In this document: piece after piece, positions 43,130 through 52,639 of the stretch
Layout of the letters: each line of letters starts with the position of its first letter
Position numbering within the stretch: position 1 is the first letter of the stretch
Assembly: GCA_964580585.1 (NCBI GenBank)
Contig: CAZOKZ010000006.1
Coordinates: 45,492-109,491, forward strand
Origin: CAZOKZ01 sp964580585
GTDB taxonomy: Bacteria; Sumerlaeota; Sumerlaeia; SLMS01; JAHLLQ01
Length of the DNA stretch: 64,000 bases
Reading direction: 5' to 3'
The notes under the pieces: generated by a model
Seen by the model: the letters and a program-made list of their open reading frames with translations, nothing else
Told to the model about the DNA's origin: nothing
Databases searched by the model: none
Program-made: the position numbers and the translations under genes

Positions 43130-44566
43130 ATGAACAAAGCTTTGACGATTGTGGCCCTCTGTCTGACAGCGAACATGACGACACCAGGACTGGCAGGCCA
43201 TCAGGCTCCCGCGTCGGATACCCCCCAACCGGAGTCGTATATGGTGACTCCGACGGCAGAGGGAGATCACATGACGAGTGCTACGCTCGATTCACTCAAT
43301 CCCCGTCAGCGCGCCATCGATGAAGCAGTTGGCATTTTGGATCGCGAAGATCTTGATCTGGAAACGCGCCTGGAAACGGTAAAAGCAATCATCGAGCGCC
43401 ATCCGGAGGAAGGTGAAATTTGGGCCGTGCTGGGCGAATTACGCCTCACTGCCGGGGATGACGATGAAGCGTTATTGGCGTTTGAACGTGCGTTGGACAA
43501 AAACAAGGAACTCTATTCCTCCTGGCATTGGGTAGGGGTGCTCAAGAAGCGCAACCAACGGGATTTGGAAGGCGCGCTCGATGCGTTTCGCCAAGCCATC
43601 GAACACGGTGGAACCAAGGCCGTGGAGTTGAATGAAATCGGCATTACGCAAGCGCAGTTGGGTCGCATGGAAGAGGCTTATGCCACGTGGACAGCCGCCA
43701 TCGAAGCCGACCCCGATTGGGGAGTGCTGTATTCAAATGCATTAAAAGCGGCACTGCGTCTGAAAAAAAGCCAGGAAGCGGAAAGCCTGTTTCAACGCGG
43801 TTTGAAAGCCAAACGGTTCGAGGAAACCATGGCTTTGATTTGGACCGATAATCTGGTGCGACAAAATGATCGCAAAGCGGCGATTAAAGCATACGAAGAA
43901 GCGCTCGATGCCGCGCCCGAAAGTCTCCGGCTGCGATATTACTACGGGGTGACGTTGGCGGAAGCGGGAGAGAAACATGATGCCATCGTGCAGTTGGAAA
44001 AAACTGCAATGAACGCGAAGACCAACGGTGAAAAAGTTACACAGTCCGCAGCAGAAAAATATCTGTTTTCGCTTCAGAATCCGGAAAAGATGAAAAAACT
44101 GGTCAAAGCCCAACAAACGATTACCTCGGTTGAAGGCGATGGCCGGTCTGATCGAAAAAAGCTGGCAGAGGCTATCGACACGATGTCTCCGATTATCGCG
44201 GAGCACCCGAATTTATGGGAACCCAGATTAATGCGCGGGGTAGCGCATCGTCGTCTGGGGCACAGCGACGCGGCACGATCGGATTTCGAGGCCGTTTTAA
44301 CTGAAGTGCCCGATCAATCCAACGCACTCGTGAACTTGGCGTTGCTCTTTCGCGATCAGAAGGAATTCGATCGCGCAGCCGACTATGCGCAAAAAGCAGC
44401 AGATCTGGCGCCTAACGATCCAAACGTCATGATTAACGCGACGCTGGTCATGATCGATTGTGGCGATTGCGACGAGGCTAAAGCCCTGGCAAGCAAGGCT
44501 TATGATGTATTGCCCGAAGAAGCCTGGGGTGTTTTGGACGATGCGTTGGCGAAAAAATGTCAATGA
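43130..44566 (+). CDS. Exported TPR-repeat protein
   Basis: The 478-aa protein starts with a signal-like segment (MNKALTIVALCLTANMTTPG) and contains about eight to ten TPR-type helix pairs (GEIWAVLGELRLTAGDDDEA; LEGALDAFRQAIEHGG; RKAAIKAYEEALDAAPESLR; SNALVNLALLFRDQKEFDRA, then ADYAQKAADLAPNDPN). TPRs mediate protein contacts; no enzyme domain is seen. Followed 51 nt later by a phosphatase gene in the same direction. Confidence 0.8.
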   Translation: MNKALTIVALCLTANMTTPGLAGHQAPASDTPQPESYMVTPTAEGDHMTSATLDSLNPRQRAIDEAVGILDREDLDLETRLETVKAIIERHPEEGEIWAVLGELRLTAGDDDEALLAFERALDKNKELYSSWHWVGVLKKRNQRDLEGALDAFRQAIEHGGTKAVELNEIGITQAQLGRMEEAYATWTAAIEADPDWGVLYSNALKAALRLKKSQEAESLFQRGLKAKRFEETMALIWTDNLVRQNDRKAAIKAYEEALDAAPESLRLRYYYGVTLAEAGEKHDAIVQLEKTAMNAKTNGEKVTQSAAEKYLFSLQNPEKMKKLVKAQQTITSVEGDGRSDRKKLAEAIDTMSPIIAEHPNLWEPRLMRGVAHRRLGHSDAARSDFEAVLTEVPDQSNALVNLALLFRDQKEFDRAADYAQKAADLAPNDPNVMINATLVMIDCGDCDEAKALASKAYDVLPEEAWGVLDDALAKKCQ

Positions 44567-44617
44567 GTACGATCCTTGCGTTGAAATGTAAAAAATCCCA
44601 TTCGATGTGTTGAATTC

Positions 44618-45274
44618 ATGAAACTAAACCTGCAATTTCTCAAAGTTCATCGCCGAAGCAGTATGTTCTTCGGTGGAGTGTTTATCCTGGGACTGGGGGC
44701 ATGGCAGGGTCCGGAGCTGGTGCGTTTTGTACGCGACCAGATTATCCCGAAACGTTTCGGCGTGGTCGAAGACGGTTCGCTGTATCGCAGCGGTCAGATC
44801 TCCGGGCGCCTGATCGGTCCGACACTCGAAGAGCACGGAATCGACATCGTCGTCGATTTGACAAAAGATAAGGAAAAACCATATCAAGAGGCGGAAAAGA
44901 AGGCCATTGTCGATTTAGGTATCGAAGGCCACCGCTTTAGAATGCCGGGCGATGGCAAAGGTTCGGTCGAAGCCTACGCCGATGCGTTAACCGTAATCGA
45001 AACAGCACAGAAAGCAAACAAGCAGGTTCTTGTTCACTGCGCTGCCGGGGCTCAACGAACCGGCGGGGTGATTGCCTGTTATCGGGTGTTGTTCGACGAG
45101 ACGAGTCCCGAGGACGCCATCAAAGAGATGGAAGAATATTCCTGGGACCCGGTGGAAAATGTGGACCTGCTGATTTATCTGAATGAAATCATGCCTGAAC
45201 TCGTGCAAAAATTACACGAGCAAGGTGTCCTGAGCGAAACTCCGGAGACGCTGCCGATCTTTCCCACTAAATGA
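44618..45274 (+). CDS. Dual-specificity/tyrosine phosphatase-like protein, membrane-anchored
   Basis: The 218-aa protein has one N-terminal hydrophobic segment (SSMFFGGVFILGLGAWQGP) and then a cysteine-phosphatase fold: RFGVVEDGSLYRSGQISGRL, GIDIVVDLTKDKEKP and the P-loop VLVHCAAGAQRTGGVIACYR (CX5R, Cys nucleophile and Arg). This form (YRSxQ.. VVDLR) is like the DSP/Tyr phosphatases of the Siw14/TpbA group, which act on phosphotyrosine or inositol polyphosphates. It lies downstream of the TPR gene and convergent with the sulfotransferase-like gene, with 5 nt between stops. Confidence 0.88.
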   Translation: MKLNLQFLKVHRRSSMFFGGVFILGLGAWQGPELVRFVRDQIIPKRFGVVEDGSLYRSGQISGRLIGPTLEEHGIDIVVDLTKDKEKPYQEAEKKAIVDLGIEGHRFRMPGDGKGSVEAYADALTVIETAQKANKQVLVHCAAGAQRTGGVIACYRVLFDETSPEDAIKEMEEYSWDPVENVDLLIYLNEIMPELVQKLHEQGVLSETPETLPIFPTK

Positions 45275-45279
45275 TGATT

Positions 45280-46245
45280 TTAGCTGGCGTGGCTCACCAT
45301 ACAAACCAACTTTTCTTGAACTTCCGGGAAATTCCCTAAATACCGATCCAAACACTGGCGATAATGCATGAGCAGGGCGCCGCTGTATTGATAGCGCGAA
45401 GGATTTAAATCGTAACACTTTTTCACGTCCTGAATCCATTGCTCGTCATGTGGCAATTGGAGGAAATGCCCCAATTTAATAATTTCTCGTTCGCCAAATT
45501 GGTTTTCGGTATAGTAGAAAAACCGATTCGGATATTGTTTTTTCAACGAAAGAAACCACGCCATTTCCTGAATAATACACTCCAGGATATTTTCCGTCGT
45601 TTGATCTTTTTTCGACTGCAAGCGCTCGAAATATTTATCGTGGCCTTTGCGTTGGTTAGAGAACGCGCAATCCAGCGGATTGCGGAAGGGCATCAGGAAT
45701 CGCAACTTGGAGTTTTGGGCGAACAGGGCATCAAAATCAATGTGATGCTTACGAAGATAATTGGTGACCTTCATTGATTCTTTCCAGAAGAACGAGCGAA
45801 TATCCTGCTTCACTATTTCATCGCCAAAACGTGCACGATAAGCAGCGCTGACTTTGTCGCCGTCTTGAAACGCATGCCCCAGCGTGATCGATCCGCCCAG
45901 GTCGCCGCGTTTTCCTCCTAATGACAGATAAATACTGTAACGTAAGAACGCGTTGAATTTTTCTTCCGTATAGTTCGAGAAGAAATTGGCTTTTTTGATG
46001 GGGAGAATTCTACTGGAGCCATGGTTCAGGACTTGGCAGTTTGGATGAAGAAACGCCAGGCTGGCAGTCAAAGTTGTTAAATTACGATAAGGCCCCAAAA
46101 CAATGCAGACGGTTTCGATTTGATCGGTGTCCAGGTTCGCGTAGTCCTGTTGACTGCGAATAAATTCTCGATAGTAAAAAGGCTTTCCGAATTTTTCTGC
46201 AAAGTGGCGCGTGACTTTGCGCATGTGTTTAATCTTTAGTGACAT
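45280..46245 (-). CDS. Sulfotransferase-like protein
   Basis: The 321-aa product (ATG 46245; a TTG at 46323 would add 26 residues) has CIVLGPYRNLTTLTASLAFL near residue 40, like the 5'-phosphosulfate-binding loop (GxxRSGTT), and KLRFLMPFRNPLDCAFSNQR, like the 3'-phosphate-binding segment (RNPxDxxxS) of PAPS-dependent sulfotransferases. The canonical Lys/Ser loop is altered (RNLTT), so activity is uncertain. The C-terminal end is GALLMHYRQCLDRYLGNFPE. It could sulfate a surface glycan. Confidence 0.65.
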   Translation of the reverse strand: MSLKIKHMRKVTRHFAEKFGKPFYYREFIRSQQDYANLDTDQIETVCIVLGPYRNLTTLTASLAFLHPNCQVLNHGSSRILPIKKANFFSNYTEEKFNAFLRYSIYLSLGGKRGDLGGSITLGHAFQDGDKVSAAYRARFGDEIVKQDIRSFFWKESMKVTNYLRKHHIDFDALFAQNSKLRFLMPFRNPLDCAFSNQRKGHDKYFERLQSKKDQTTENILECIIQEMAWFLSLKKQYPNRFFYYTENQFGEREIIKLGHFLQLPHDEQWIQDVKKCYDLNPSRYQYSGALLMHYRQCLDRYLGNFPEVQEKLVCMVSHAS

Positions 46246-46441
46246 TTCAGTTCGCAACCTTTCCAGCGGGATGGAGATCTGCGCCTTCAATGCCTTATTT
46301 TGTAAATAGATACTTCCTCTCAAAGAAACGAAATTCGCCCAAGGAATCGTTTGAAATGAGCGAGATTGATTGCCGTCTCGTTAGCTCGCGAAAGGTTTGC
46401 CTTTTCCAGATGATTTGCTAACGAAATAACGTGTGCGGAAC

Positions 46442-46481
46442 AAAAAGACCGTCTTCGAAATTGCACGAAGACGGTCCGAAA
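46442..46481. terminator. Bidirectional terminator after lon
   Basis: Stem GACCGTCTTCG (46447-46457) / CGAAGACGGTC (46466-46476), 8-nt loop, with AAAAA on the left and GAAAAA on the right, giving a T-run on the minus strand after lon. Confidence 0.88.
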
Positions 46482-46502
46482 AATATCGATTTGGTCGAGG
46501 TC

Positions 46503-48899
46503 TTACTGCGCGTGAGCCTGCAAACGTTTGGTGGTATGATTGCGACGTGCCGGCACATGGGACTTGTTTGCACCGGGGGGCGTGGTCAAGGCTATCTGTA
46601 AAACTTCGTCCAGCGATTCCACTGCGATGAAGTCCAGTTTTACGCGAATTTCTTCGGCGATTTCCTCGATATCGTTCAGGTTTTCTTTTGGAATAATGAT
46701 CGTGCGAATCTTGCGGCGGTGGGCAGCGAGGGCTTTTTCTTTCAAACCACCGATTTTCAGCACGCGACCACGCAACGTGACCTCACCCGTCATCGCAAGG
46801 TCCTGACGTACAGCCACGCGCGAGAGTGCCGAGGTCAAACTCGTGGCGATGGTAATGCCTGCGCTGGGTCCGTCTTTAGGAATCGCGCCTTCGGGTACGT
46901 GAATGTGAATATCGATGTCAGAATAACAGTCGGGATCAATACCGAGTTCGATGGAGTGCGAGCGAATGTAGGAAAGCGCCGTCTTGGCGGATTCCTGCAT
47001 CACTTCGCCGAGCTTGCCCGTCAGCACCAGGTTGCCTTTGCCCTTCATGATCGTTGTTTCCACCGGCAACATTTCACCCCCGGTTTCCGTCCAGGCCAAA
47101 CCAGTCGTGATGCCGATCTCCGGTTTGCGTTCCAGCGCGCTGTCGTGGAATTTCTCCGGTCCGAGCAATTCGCGCAATTTTTCCGGCGAAATCGAATCGA
47201 TTTTCTGCTTCGGGTTTTCAACCACAAGGCACGCGATTTTGCGGCAGATTTGCGCCAGCGTTCTTTCCAGATTTCGCACGCCTGCTTCGCGCGTGTAGGC
47301 CGTGATGATTCGCATCATCGTAACTTTGGGGATTTTGACCTGATTGGATTTCAGACCATGTTGCTTTCGTTGGCGGGGGAGAAGGTGCCGCTTGGCAATG
47401 TGGTACTTTTCATCTTCCGTGTAGCCAGAAAGCGAAATGATTTCCATGCGATCCAGCAATGGATAAGGTATGCCTTCCATCGTATTCGCGGTCGTCAGGA
47501 ACATTACTTTGGACAGATCGTAATCGATTTCCAGATAGTGATCGTTGAATGTTTTATTCTGTTCCGGGTCGAGAACTTCGAGCATCGCGGAAGCCGGATC
47601 GCCACGGAAGTCCGAAGCCATTTTGTCGATTTCATCCAGTAAAAATACCGGGTTGACGACGTTGGCACGTTTCATGGATTGCACGATTTTTCCGGGCAAT
47701 GCGCCGACGTAAGTGCGACGATGACCGCGAATTTCAGCTTCATCGCGTACCCCGCCGAGAGAAATGCGTACGAATTCGCGCCCCATGCAATGGGCGATTG
47801 ATTTGCCGAGCGACGTTTTGCCCACACCGGGAGGCCCCACGAAACAAAGGATCGGTCCCTTGCCCTGGCCTGCCAGTTTTACCACCGCCAGATACTCGAT
47901 GATACGTTGTTTGATTTTTTCCAGCCCGTAATGATCCTTATCGAGTGTCTTGCGCGCTTCGGCCAAATCGATCAGGTCATCGGTTTTGTCCACCCACGGG
48001 ACTTCCGTCAGCCATTCCAGATACGTGCGAGTCACCGCGGCTTCCGGCGACATCGGGGCCATGCGCGCCAAACGCCCCAGTTCTTTTTCGGCTTTTTCGC
48101 GCGCATCCTCGGGCATTTTCGCCCCTTCAATTGCCAGTGCTAACTCCTGCAATTCGGGGTCGTCCTCGCCTCCGATGCCCAATTCGCGTTCGATGGCTTT
48201 CAATTGTTCATTCAAATAATATTCGCGTTGGCTGCGGCCAATCTGGTGTTTGACCTGATCGGCGATTTTCGATTCGAGTTCCAACAATTGCAATTCGGCT
48301 TCGAGCGATTGGTTGAGCAGAATAAATTTTTCTTCGAGCGAATTGGATTCGAGGATTTCCTGCTTTTCTTCGACTTTCATTGTGACATAATGCGTTACGG
48401 AATTCAGGAAAGCCTGAGCGTCTTTGGTGTTTTTGATGCTTGTAAACAGGTCGGGCGGGATTTTGTCCGACAGCAATGTATAGCGCTCGAACAATGACAT
48501 TGTACTGCGCATGTGGGCGGGAATGCTGCGGCTGTTGACGCCGGAAACCTGATTCAAGACGACGAACGATTGCAAATACCCATCGCGACGGGTGGTTTCA
48601 ATCGCACGAGCGGCATACGTGCCTTCGATGAGCACCTTGACCGAGCCGTCGGGCACACGCAGGACCTGGAGTATTTCCGCCACCGTGCCGACCGTATAGA
48701 GATTCGACGGATCGGGGTCCTCGATCTCCGCGTCTTTCTGGCAAACGAGGAACACGCGCTTGTCCTTGGCGAGCGCTTCTTCCAGCGTTTTGAGCGAAAT
48801 GTCTCGCATCACAAAAAGAGGCGTTATCGCACCGGGAAAAACCACCATTTCTCTCAGCGGCAGTACGGGCAGGTAATCGGACGCAAACTTATCGGTCAC
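46503..48899 (-). CDS. lon: ATP-dependent Lon protease
   Basis: The 798-aa LonA has the N-terminal substrate domain (YLPVLPLREMVVFPGAITPL), coiled-coil middle (IGRSQREYYLNEQLKAIERE), Walker A GPPGVGKTSLGKSIA, Walker B PVFLLDEIDKM, and the proteolytic domain with the Ser/Lys dyad (PKDGPSAGITIATSL and GGLKEKALAAHRR). It degrades damaged and regulatory proteins. The GTG at 48899 has TGGAGA 7 nt upstream and matches family length; the frame extends further upstream (ATG at 48917 and beyond) without a ribosome site. Confidence 0.97.
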   Translation of the reverse strand: MTDKFASDYLPVLPLREMVVFPGAITPLFVMRDISLKTLEEALAKDKRVFLVCQKDAEIEDPDPSNLYTVGTVAEILQVLRVPDGSVKVLIEGTYAARAIETTRRDGYLQSFVVLNQVSGVNSRSIPAHMRSTMSLFERYTLLSDKIPPDLFTSIKNTKDAQAFLNSVTHYVTMKVEEKQEILESNSLEEKFILLNQSLEAELQLLELESKIADQVKHQIGRSQREYYLNEQLKAIERELGIGGEDDPELQELALAIEGAKMPEDAREKAEKELGRLARMAPMSPEAAVTRTYLEWLTEVPWVDKTDDLIDLAEARKTLDKDHYGLEKIKQRIIEYLAVVKLAGQGKGPILCFVGPPGVGKTSLGKSIAHCMGREFVRISLGGVRDEAEIRGHRRTYVGALPGKIVQSMKRANVVNPVFLLDEIDKMASDFRGDPASAMLEVLDPEQNKTFNDHYLEIDYDLSKVMFLTTANTMEGIPYPLLDRMEIISLSGYTEDEKYHIAKRHLLPRQRKQHGLKSNQVKIPKVTMMRIITAYTREAGVRNLERTLAQICRKIACLVVENPKQKIDSISPEKLRELLGPEKFHDSALERKPEIGITTGLAWTETGGEMLPVETTIMKGKGNLVLTGKLGEVMQESAKTALSYIRSHSIELGIDPDCYSDIDIHIHVPEGAIPKDGPSAGITIATSLTSALSRVAVRQDLAMTGEVTLRGRVLKIGGLKEKALAAHRRKIRTIIIPKENLNDIEEIAEEIRVKLDFIAVESLDEVLQIALTTPPGANKSHVPARRNHTTKRLQAHAQ

Positions 48900-49145
48900 G
48901 GCATGTCTCCAGGCCATGGAACACCGGGCATCGATCGCCCGGCCATGGGGAAAATCGCACGCGGCATGTCCCGTTGGGACCACCACGATCTGGAACCATG
49001 CCAGCACCTCCTCGCTGACACTGTCCAGTAAAAGATTCGGGGAAAAGAAGGAGAATTTGTGCTCGATGAGCTCAATTTCGATGGCCCGTCCGGTTCGGAG
49101 GATGTCTGAGTTACAACTCAAATACAAAGACATGAGGTGTTTGGC

Positions 49146-49679
49146 GTGATTCCGTTCGATATGTGTCTTGGGTTGGCCGTTTTCTTTGTTGTTTCCAATA
49201 TTGTGTTGATGGTGATGCGTTACAAAAAAGTACCTCCGAACAAAGTCATGGTTATTTCGGGCAAATTAATCCATCATCTTCCCACGCAAAATCTCGATCT
49301 GGAGCCGGGAGAAATGCGCGAATTGCCTGCTCCTCGCGGTTATCGAATTGTCCGAGGAAGCGGTGTCTTTGTCTGGCCGATATTGGAAACTGTCGGGATG
49401 CTGGAAGCCAATCCACTGGTAGTGAGCATTGATGATCGGCGTGACTACATGCCTCCGAGTATCACTGTCGCTTTAAACACAGAGGATGTTGAAGCAATTA
49501 ACCGTGCCGCCAGTCGAGTGACGGACACACCTTCCGATGAAATTGCCAGATTGGTTCAAGCAATGATTGCTCAGGTAATCGATGACATCGAACGCAATGT
49601 TTCCGAACCGGACCGATTCGAGGAATTTAGAAGCAGGATGGGAAGCAAACTCGATCAAATCGGGTACATTCTGATGTGA
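49146..49679 (+). CDS. Short flotillin-like membrane protein
   Basis: The 177-aa product (GTG 49146, with GAGG 8 nt upstream; GTG 49137 is possible) has one N-terminal transmembrane segment (MCLGLAVFFVVSNIVLMVMR). A truncated SPFH-type start follows: YKKVPPNKVMVISGKLIHHL, then YRIVRGSGVFVWPILETVGM, the PPNK.MVI and G.FVWP blocks of flotillin. It continues through ITVALNTEDVEAINRAASRV to a helical end. It lacks the long coiled-coil of full flotillins. It may form membrane microdomain scaffolds. Divergent from lon. Confidence 0.7.
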   Translation: MIPFDMCLGLAVFFVVSNIVLMVMRYKKVPPNKVMVISGKLIHHLPTQNLDLEPGEMRELPAPRGYRIVRGSGVFVWPILETVGMLEANPLVVSIDDRRDYMPPSITVALNTEDVEAINRAASRVTDTPSDEIARLVQAMIAQVIDDIERNVSEPDRFEEFRSRMGSKLDQIGYILM

Positions 49680-49681
49680 GG

Positions 49682-52261
49682 TCAGTAAGACTCCCAATCC
49701 TCCACGCCCGCGTTTTCGGCGACACATTCGACGATCAGCACTCCACCTGTGTCGGCGATTTCATCACCGCCTTGAGTGACGGTGACAGAAATCGGATCGT
49801 CCCCACCACACGTACCTGAAATCTCCACCGTGTAACCCGCGCCTGGATCGAGTCCCGTTATCAGGTGCCGCGTGGCATCGCCCGGCGTCTCGTAGGTAAG
49901 TTCAACAAACGGTTCGTCCAGATTCACGGGAAAGAGCACCGCTGTATCGCCTGCGAATGCCCCGGCGAACGATGTTGTGCTGGAAGTCGTATCCACCGTC
50001 CCCGTGTTGTCGCGCGATTGGCCTGCGTCAGTGCCCTGCAACACGTGCAGGAACCGCGCCGACGCAGGATCGCCGGGCGCTTCTACCATCAGGCGGTGTC
50101 TTGTCCACTCGCCTTCAGCGCCTTCCTCTCCGTAATCGCTGATGGGCTCGGTTAGATCGAGGACCGGCGTACCCATTTCGGGCAGCAGTGTCGTCACGTA
50201 CAGATGTTGGCCTTTTGGTGTCGTACCGGTGGTCACGTTACCCGCAATCATCGTATCTCCTGGATCACCAGGCAATCCGAGCCAGAACCGTTTGGTATAA
50301 CCATCAGTTTGCGTTTCCGCGCGGTCATACACGAAGAGATGATCGGGTTTCAGCCACAGGATCGATCGGCTGGCATGGGTGACTTGCATGGCGAGCGGGT
50401 TGTAATTGTACTGACCTGTGGCGTCGCCGCACAGGTAGTCGAATTCCGGTGTCAAAGACCGCGCCACCAGCACGGGGTCGCCTGCCGGATTGCCGAGCAA
50501 AAACTGCGAACCGTTGGCCGAAGTTACCGTGCGGTTGTGTCCCGTCCCGGCATCGACGAAATCGTTTTCGATCGACAGCGTGTTATGCCATTCCGAGCAC
50601 GCGTTCTGGTAGGCGAACGCGTAACCGCTCCATTCCTTGGTTAGCCATTCGCCCTCGCGCCAGAACTCGAACATATTGGCATCGCCGAATTGATGGTCGA
50701 TGTTATTCCAACTCATTTTGTACGTGAACCAATTCGCGTCTTCGTTCCAACTCGTGCGCGAAAGCAATCGATTCAACCCCGTGCCGAAATGGGAAGTTGT
50801 CATCGTCGGACGTGGATCGACAGGTGCCGTTTCGTTTGGGTCCATTATCAGGAAATAGAAAATCGCGTGCGTGAAGTCCTCGTTCCAGCGAACGCGGCTT
50901 TCCAATTTCTCTTCGCCACCTTCCATCATGAATGTTTGTACATACCGTGTGGCATTCCATTCGTCCGTGTTGCCGTTTAGATAACTGTAAACGCCCAGCG
51001 GCCCCAGCGCATTGATCGTTTCAGCAAGCTCGTACCGATTCGCATCGCCAAAATACGCCGGTTGATACATCTCGCCGCGCCATTCCCAACCGGGGACGGT
51101 AAGTTTGCTCGGGCTGATAGAATGCAACAACCCGGGCAGAAAATCCTGATAAAAACCGCTGTTTTCCAGTTTTACTTGGGGCATGGGGACGGAGAACGCG
51201 TTCGGGTCGTCGTACCCCGACGTGTGCAAGGCCAACATCAGTTGCAACATGCGCCCGACATTGGAAGGGCCATAGCTGAAGCCCTCGGGCGAAAAACCTC
51301 CCTGGCAATAGGTTCGTAAAATGAAGTCTGTTTGAAATAACCATAGTCCAATGGTGTTTTCCAGATACCCGCGTACTCCAATGCCGCGTGGTCCGACAGG
51401 GTAAGGATCGTCGTCCGACGCATCGAGCGCGATCGACATCATTGCCATGTTGCGAATGTGTGCCGTTTGATAGTTGTTCACCGCGTACCTTATCGAGTAA
51501 TGAGTCAAGTACACAGGGTCGTTGTAGCTCGTGGTGAAAGATCCGCCTCCGACACGCGAAGCGGAAATGTTCTGCTCCATCCAAAGCAGGAACACATGAC
51601 GGATTTCCTCAAGTTCTGCGGTTGTGAACTCATCGTAAATCCAATCCACCACCAACGGAAAACAATGCCCATGCCAGCGCGAACGGTCGCCCGCTGCGAA
51701 TGTTGTGCGGCGCCACGCGTTTCCCGAATACCATGAGGAAACCTGCGCCGGATCATTCCAATCCGTCGGCGCGGCGGGCGCGGGATCGGGCGGGCCCTGA
51801 ATCGCCGCATCCATCACATGCATGATTAATGTCTTGGCGCGCGAGGCGTAGTCCTCGTGCTCTGGGGTGCCTTCGTCGTACAACAGCGACATGAAGGCGA
51901 ACAGCATTGCGTAATCTTCGCACGGATATGCCACAAAACCATTGGTGCCATCATCGCGATAGGGGAGCGATGGCAATCCGGCGAATCCCGCTCCCAAGTA
52001 CGGAATATTGTTTGTCGCAATCGGCGTATCCATTGTCGTTTTGGCGGTTTCAGCGGCCTGAAGCAAACCGTTCTGGAACACGGGGTTCGCACTCACCGCC
52101 CAGGATTTCAAACGCGGCAAATCTTCCTGGCGCACAAACAAACGCGGATGCGTTGTGACGGGCGCGGATTCGGCAAGATTGGAAATAACGACAAAGATAA
52201 GTACAACGACAACCGCCACGGTCCGCTCGAAAGCGGTCGGACGCGTCAATGGGGAGAACAT
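49682..52261 (-). CDS. Secreted heparinase II/III-like polysaccharide lyase
   Basis: The 859-aa protein has a signal/anchor (VAVVVVLIFVVISNLAESAP) and then THPRLFVRQEDLPRLKSWAV, the typical opening of heparinase II/III-like and related (alpha/alpha) toroid lyases. Residues ~180-420 are helical; from ~480 a beta-sandwich half contains FGTGLNRLLSRTSWNEDANW and the metal-site-like NNIDHQFGDANMFEFWREGE. A C-terminal beta domain ends in a short Gly/Glu-rich tail. The substrate is probably a uronic-acid polysaccharide. It stands alone, with no sulfatase or transporter nearby. Confidence 0.75.
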   Translation of the reverse strand: MFSPLTRPTAFERTVAVVVVLIFVVISNLAESAPVTTHPRLFVRQEDLPRLKSWAVSANPVFQNGLLQAAETAKTTMDTPIATNNIPYLGAGFAGLPSLPYRDDGTNGFVAYPCEDYAMLFAFMSLLYDEGTPEHEDYASRAKTLIMHVMDAAIQGPPDPAPAAPTDWNDPAQVSSWYSGNAWRRTTFAAGDRSRWHGHCFPLVVDWIYDEFTTAELEEIRHVFLLWMEQNISASRVGGGSFTTSYNDPVYLTHYSIRYAVNNYQTAHIRNMAMMSIALDASDDDPYPVGPRGIGVRGYLENTIGLWLFQTDFILRTYCQGGFSPEGFSYGPSNVGRMLQLMLALHTSGYDDPNAFSVPMPQVKLENSGFYQDFLPGLLHSISPSKLTVPGWEWRGEMYQPAYFGDANRYELAETINALGPLGVYSYLNGNTDEWNATRYVQTFMMEGGEEKLESRVRWNEDFTHAIFYFLIMDPNETAPVDPRPTMTTSHFGTGLNRLLSRTSWNEDANWFTYKMSWNNIDHQFGDANMFEFWREGEWLTKEWSGYAFAYQNACSEWHNTLSIENDFVDAGTGHNRTVTSANGSQFLLGNPAGDPVLVARSLTPEFDYLCGDATGQYNYNPLAMQVTHASRSILWLKPDHLFVYDRAETQTDGYTKRFWLGLPGDPGDTMIAGNVTTGTTPKGQHLYVTTLLPEMGTPVLDLTEPISDYGEEGAEGEWTRHRLMVEAPGDPASARFLHVLQGTDAGQSRDNTGTVDTTSSTTSFAGAFAGDTAVLFPVNLDEPFVELTYETPGDATRHLITGLDPGAGYTVEISGTCGGDDPISVTVTQGGDEIADTGGVLIVECVAENAGVEDWESY

Positions 52262-52639
52262 GTCGAATTACCTCGAAAGAGGCGACCAGTATCGTGTGGC
52301 AGGTATGGCGAACAATTGCCGGGACGAAAAAACGTCTCGCGTATTGGACAATTGTTTTGGGGGGCGGGATACCTCGGAAGGTTTTATCGGATGGCCACAG
52401 TTCGATAATCTTAACTGCTACCGAACGCGATGATCGATGAACTGGAGTGGAAAGTAAAGTGGTATTGTTTATCAGGAAATAAACTTTATTTCCGGGTTCT
52501 CGGAATTGTATCGGAAATTTGTTCCGACCGGTGTTCAGCCAATTCGTGAACGCTATCCAGGGAATCGCCCGCTTTCCCTTGTAATGCGCCGTGCCCGGGC
52601 GTACCGTGAATTATCGTAAAATAAAGGGAGTGAAATTAT
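52262..52639. other. Divergent intergenic region
   Basis: Holds the 5' regions of the heparinase-like gene (minus) and the radical SAM gene (plus). No gene is supported. AAGGGAG at about 52624 is the ribosome site of the right-hand gene. A small AT-rich palindrome GGAAATAAACTTTATTTCC lies at about 52475-52493. Confidence 0.5.

Noticed and set aside
46719..47642. 307-aa plus-strand frame over lon
   Set aside because: It overlaps the catalytic core of Lon, with no ribosome site or motifs.
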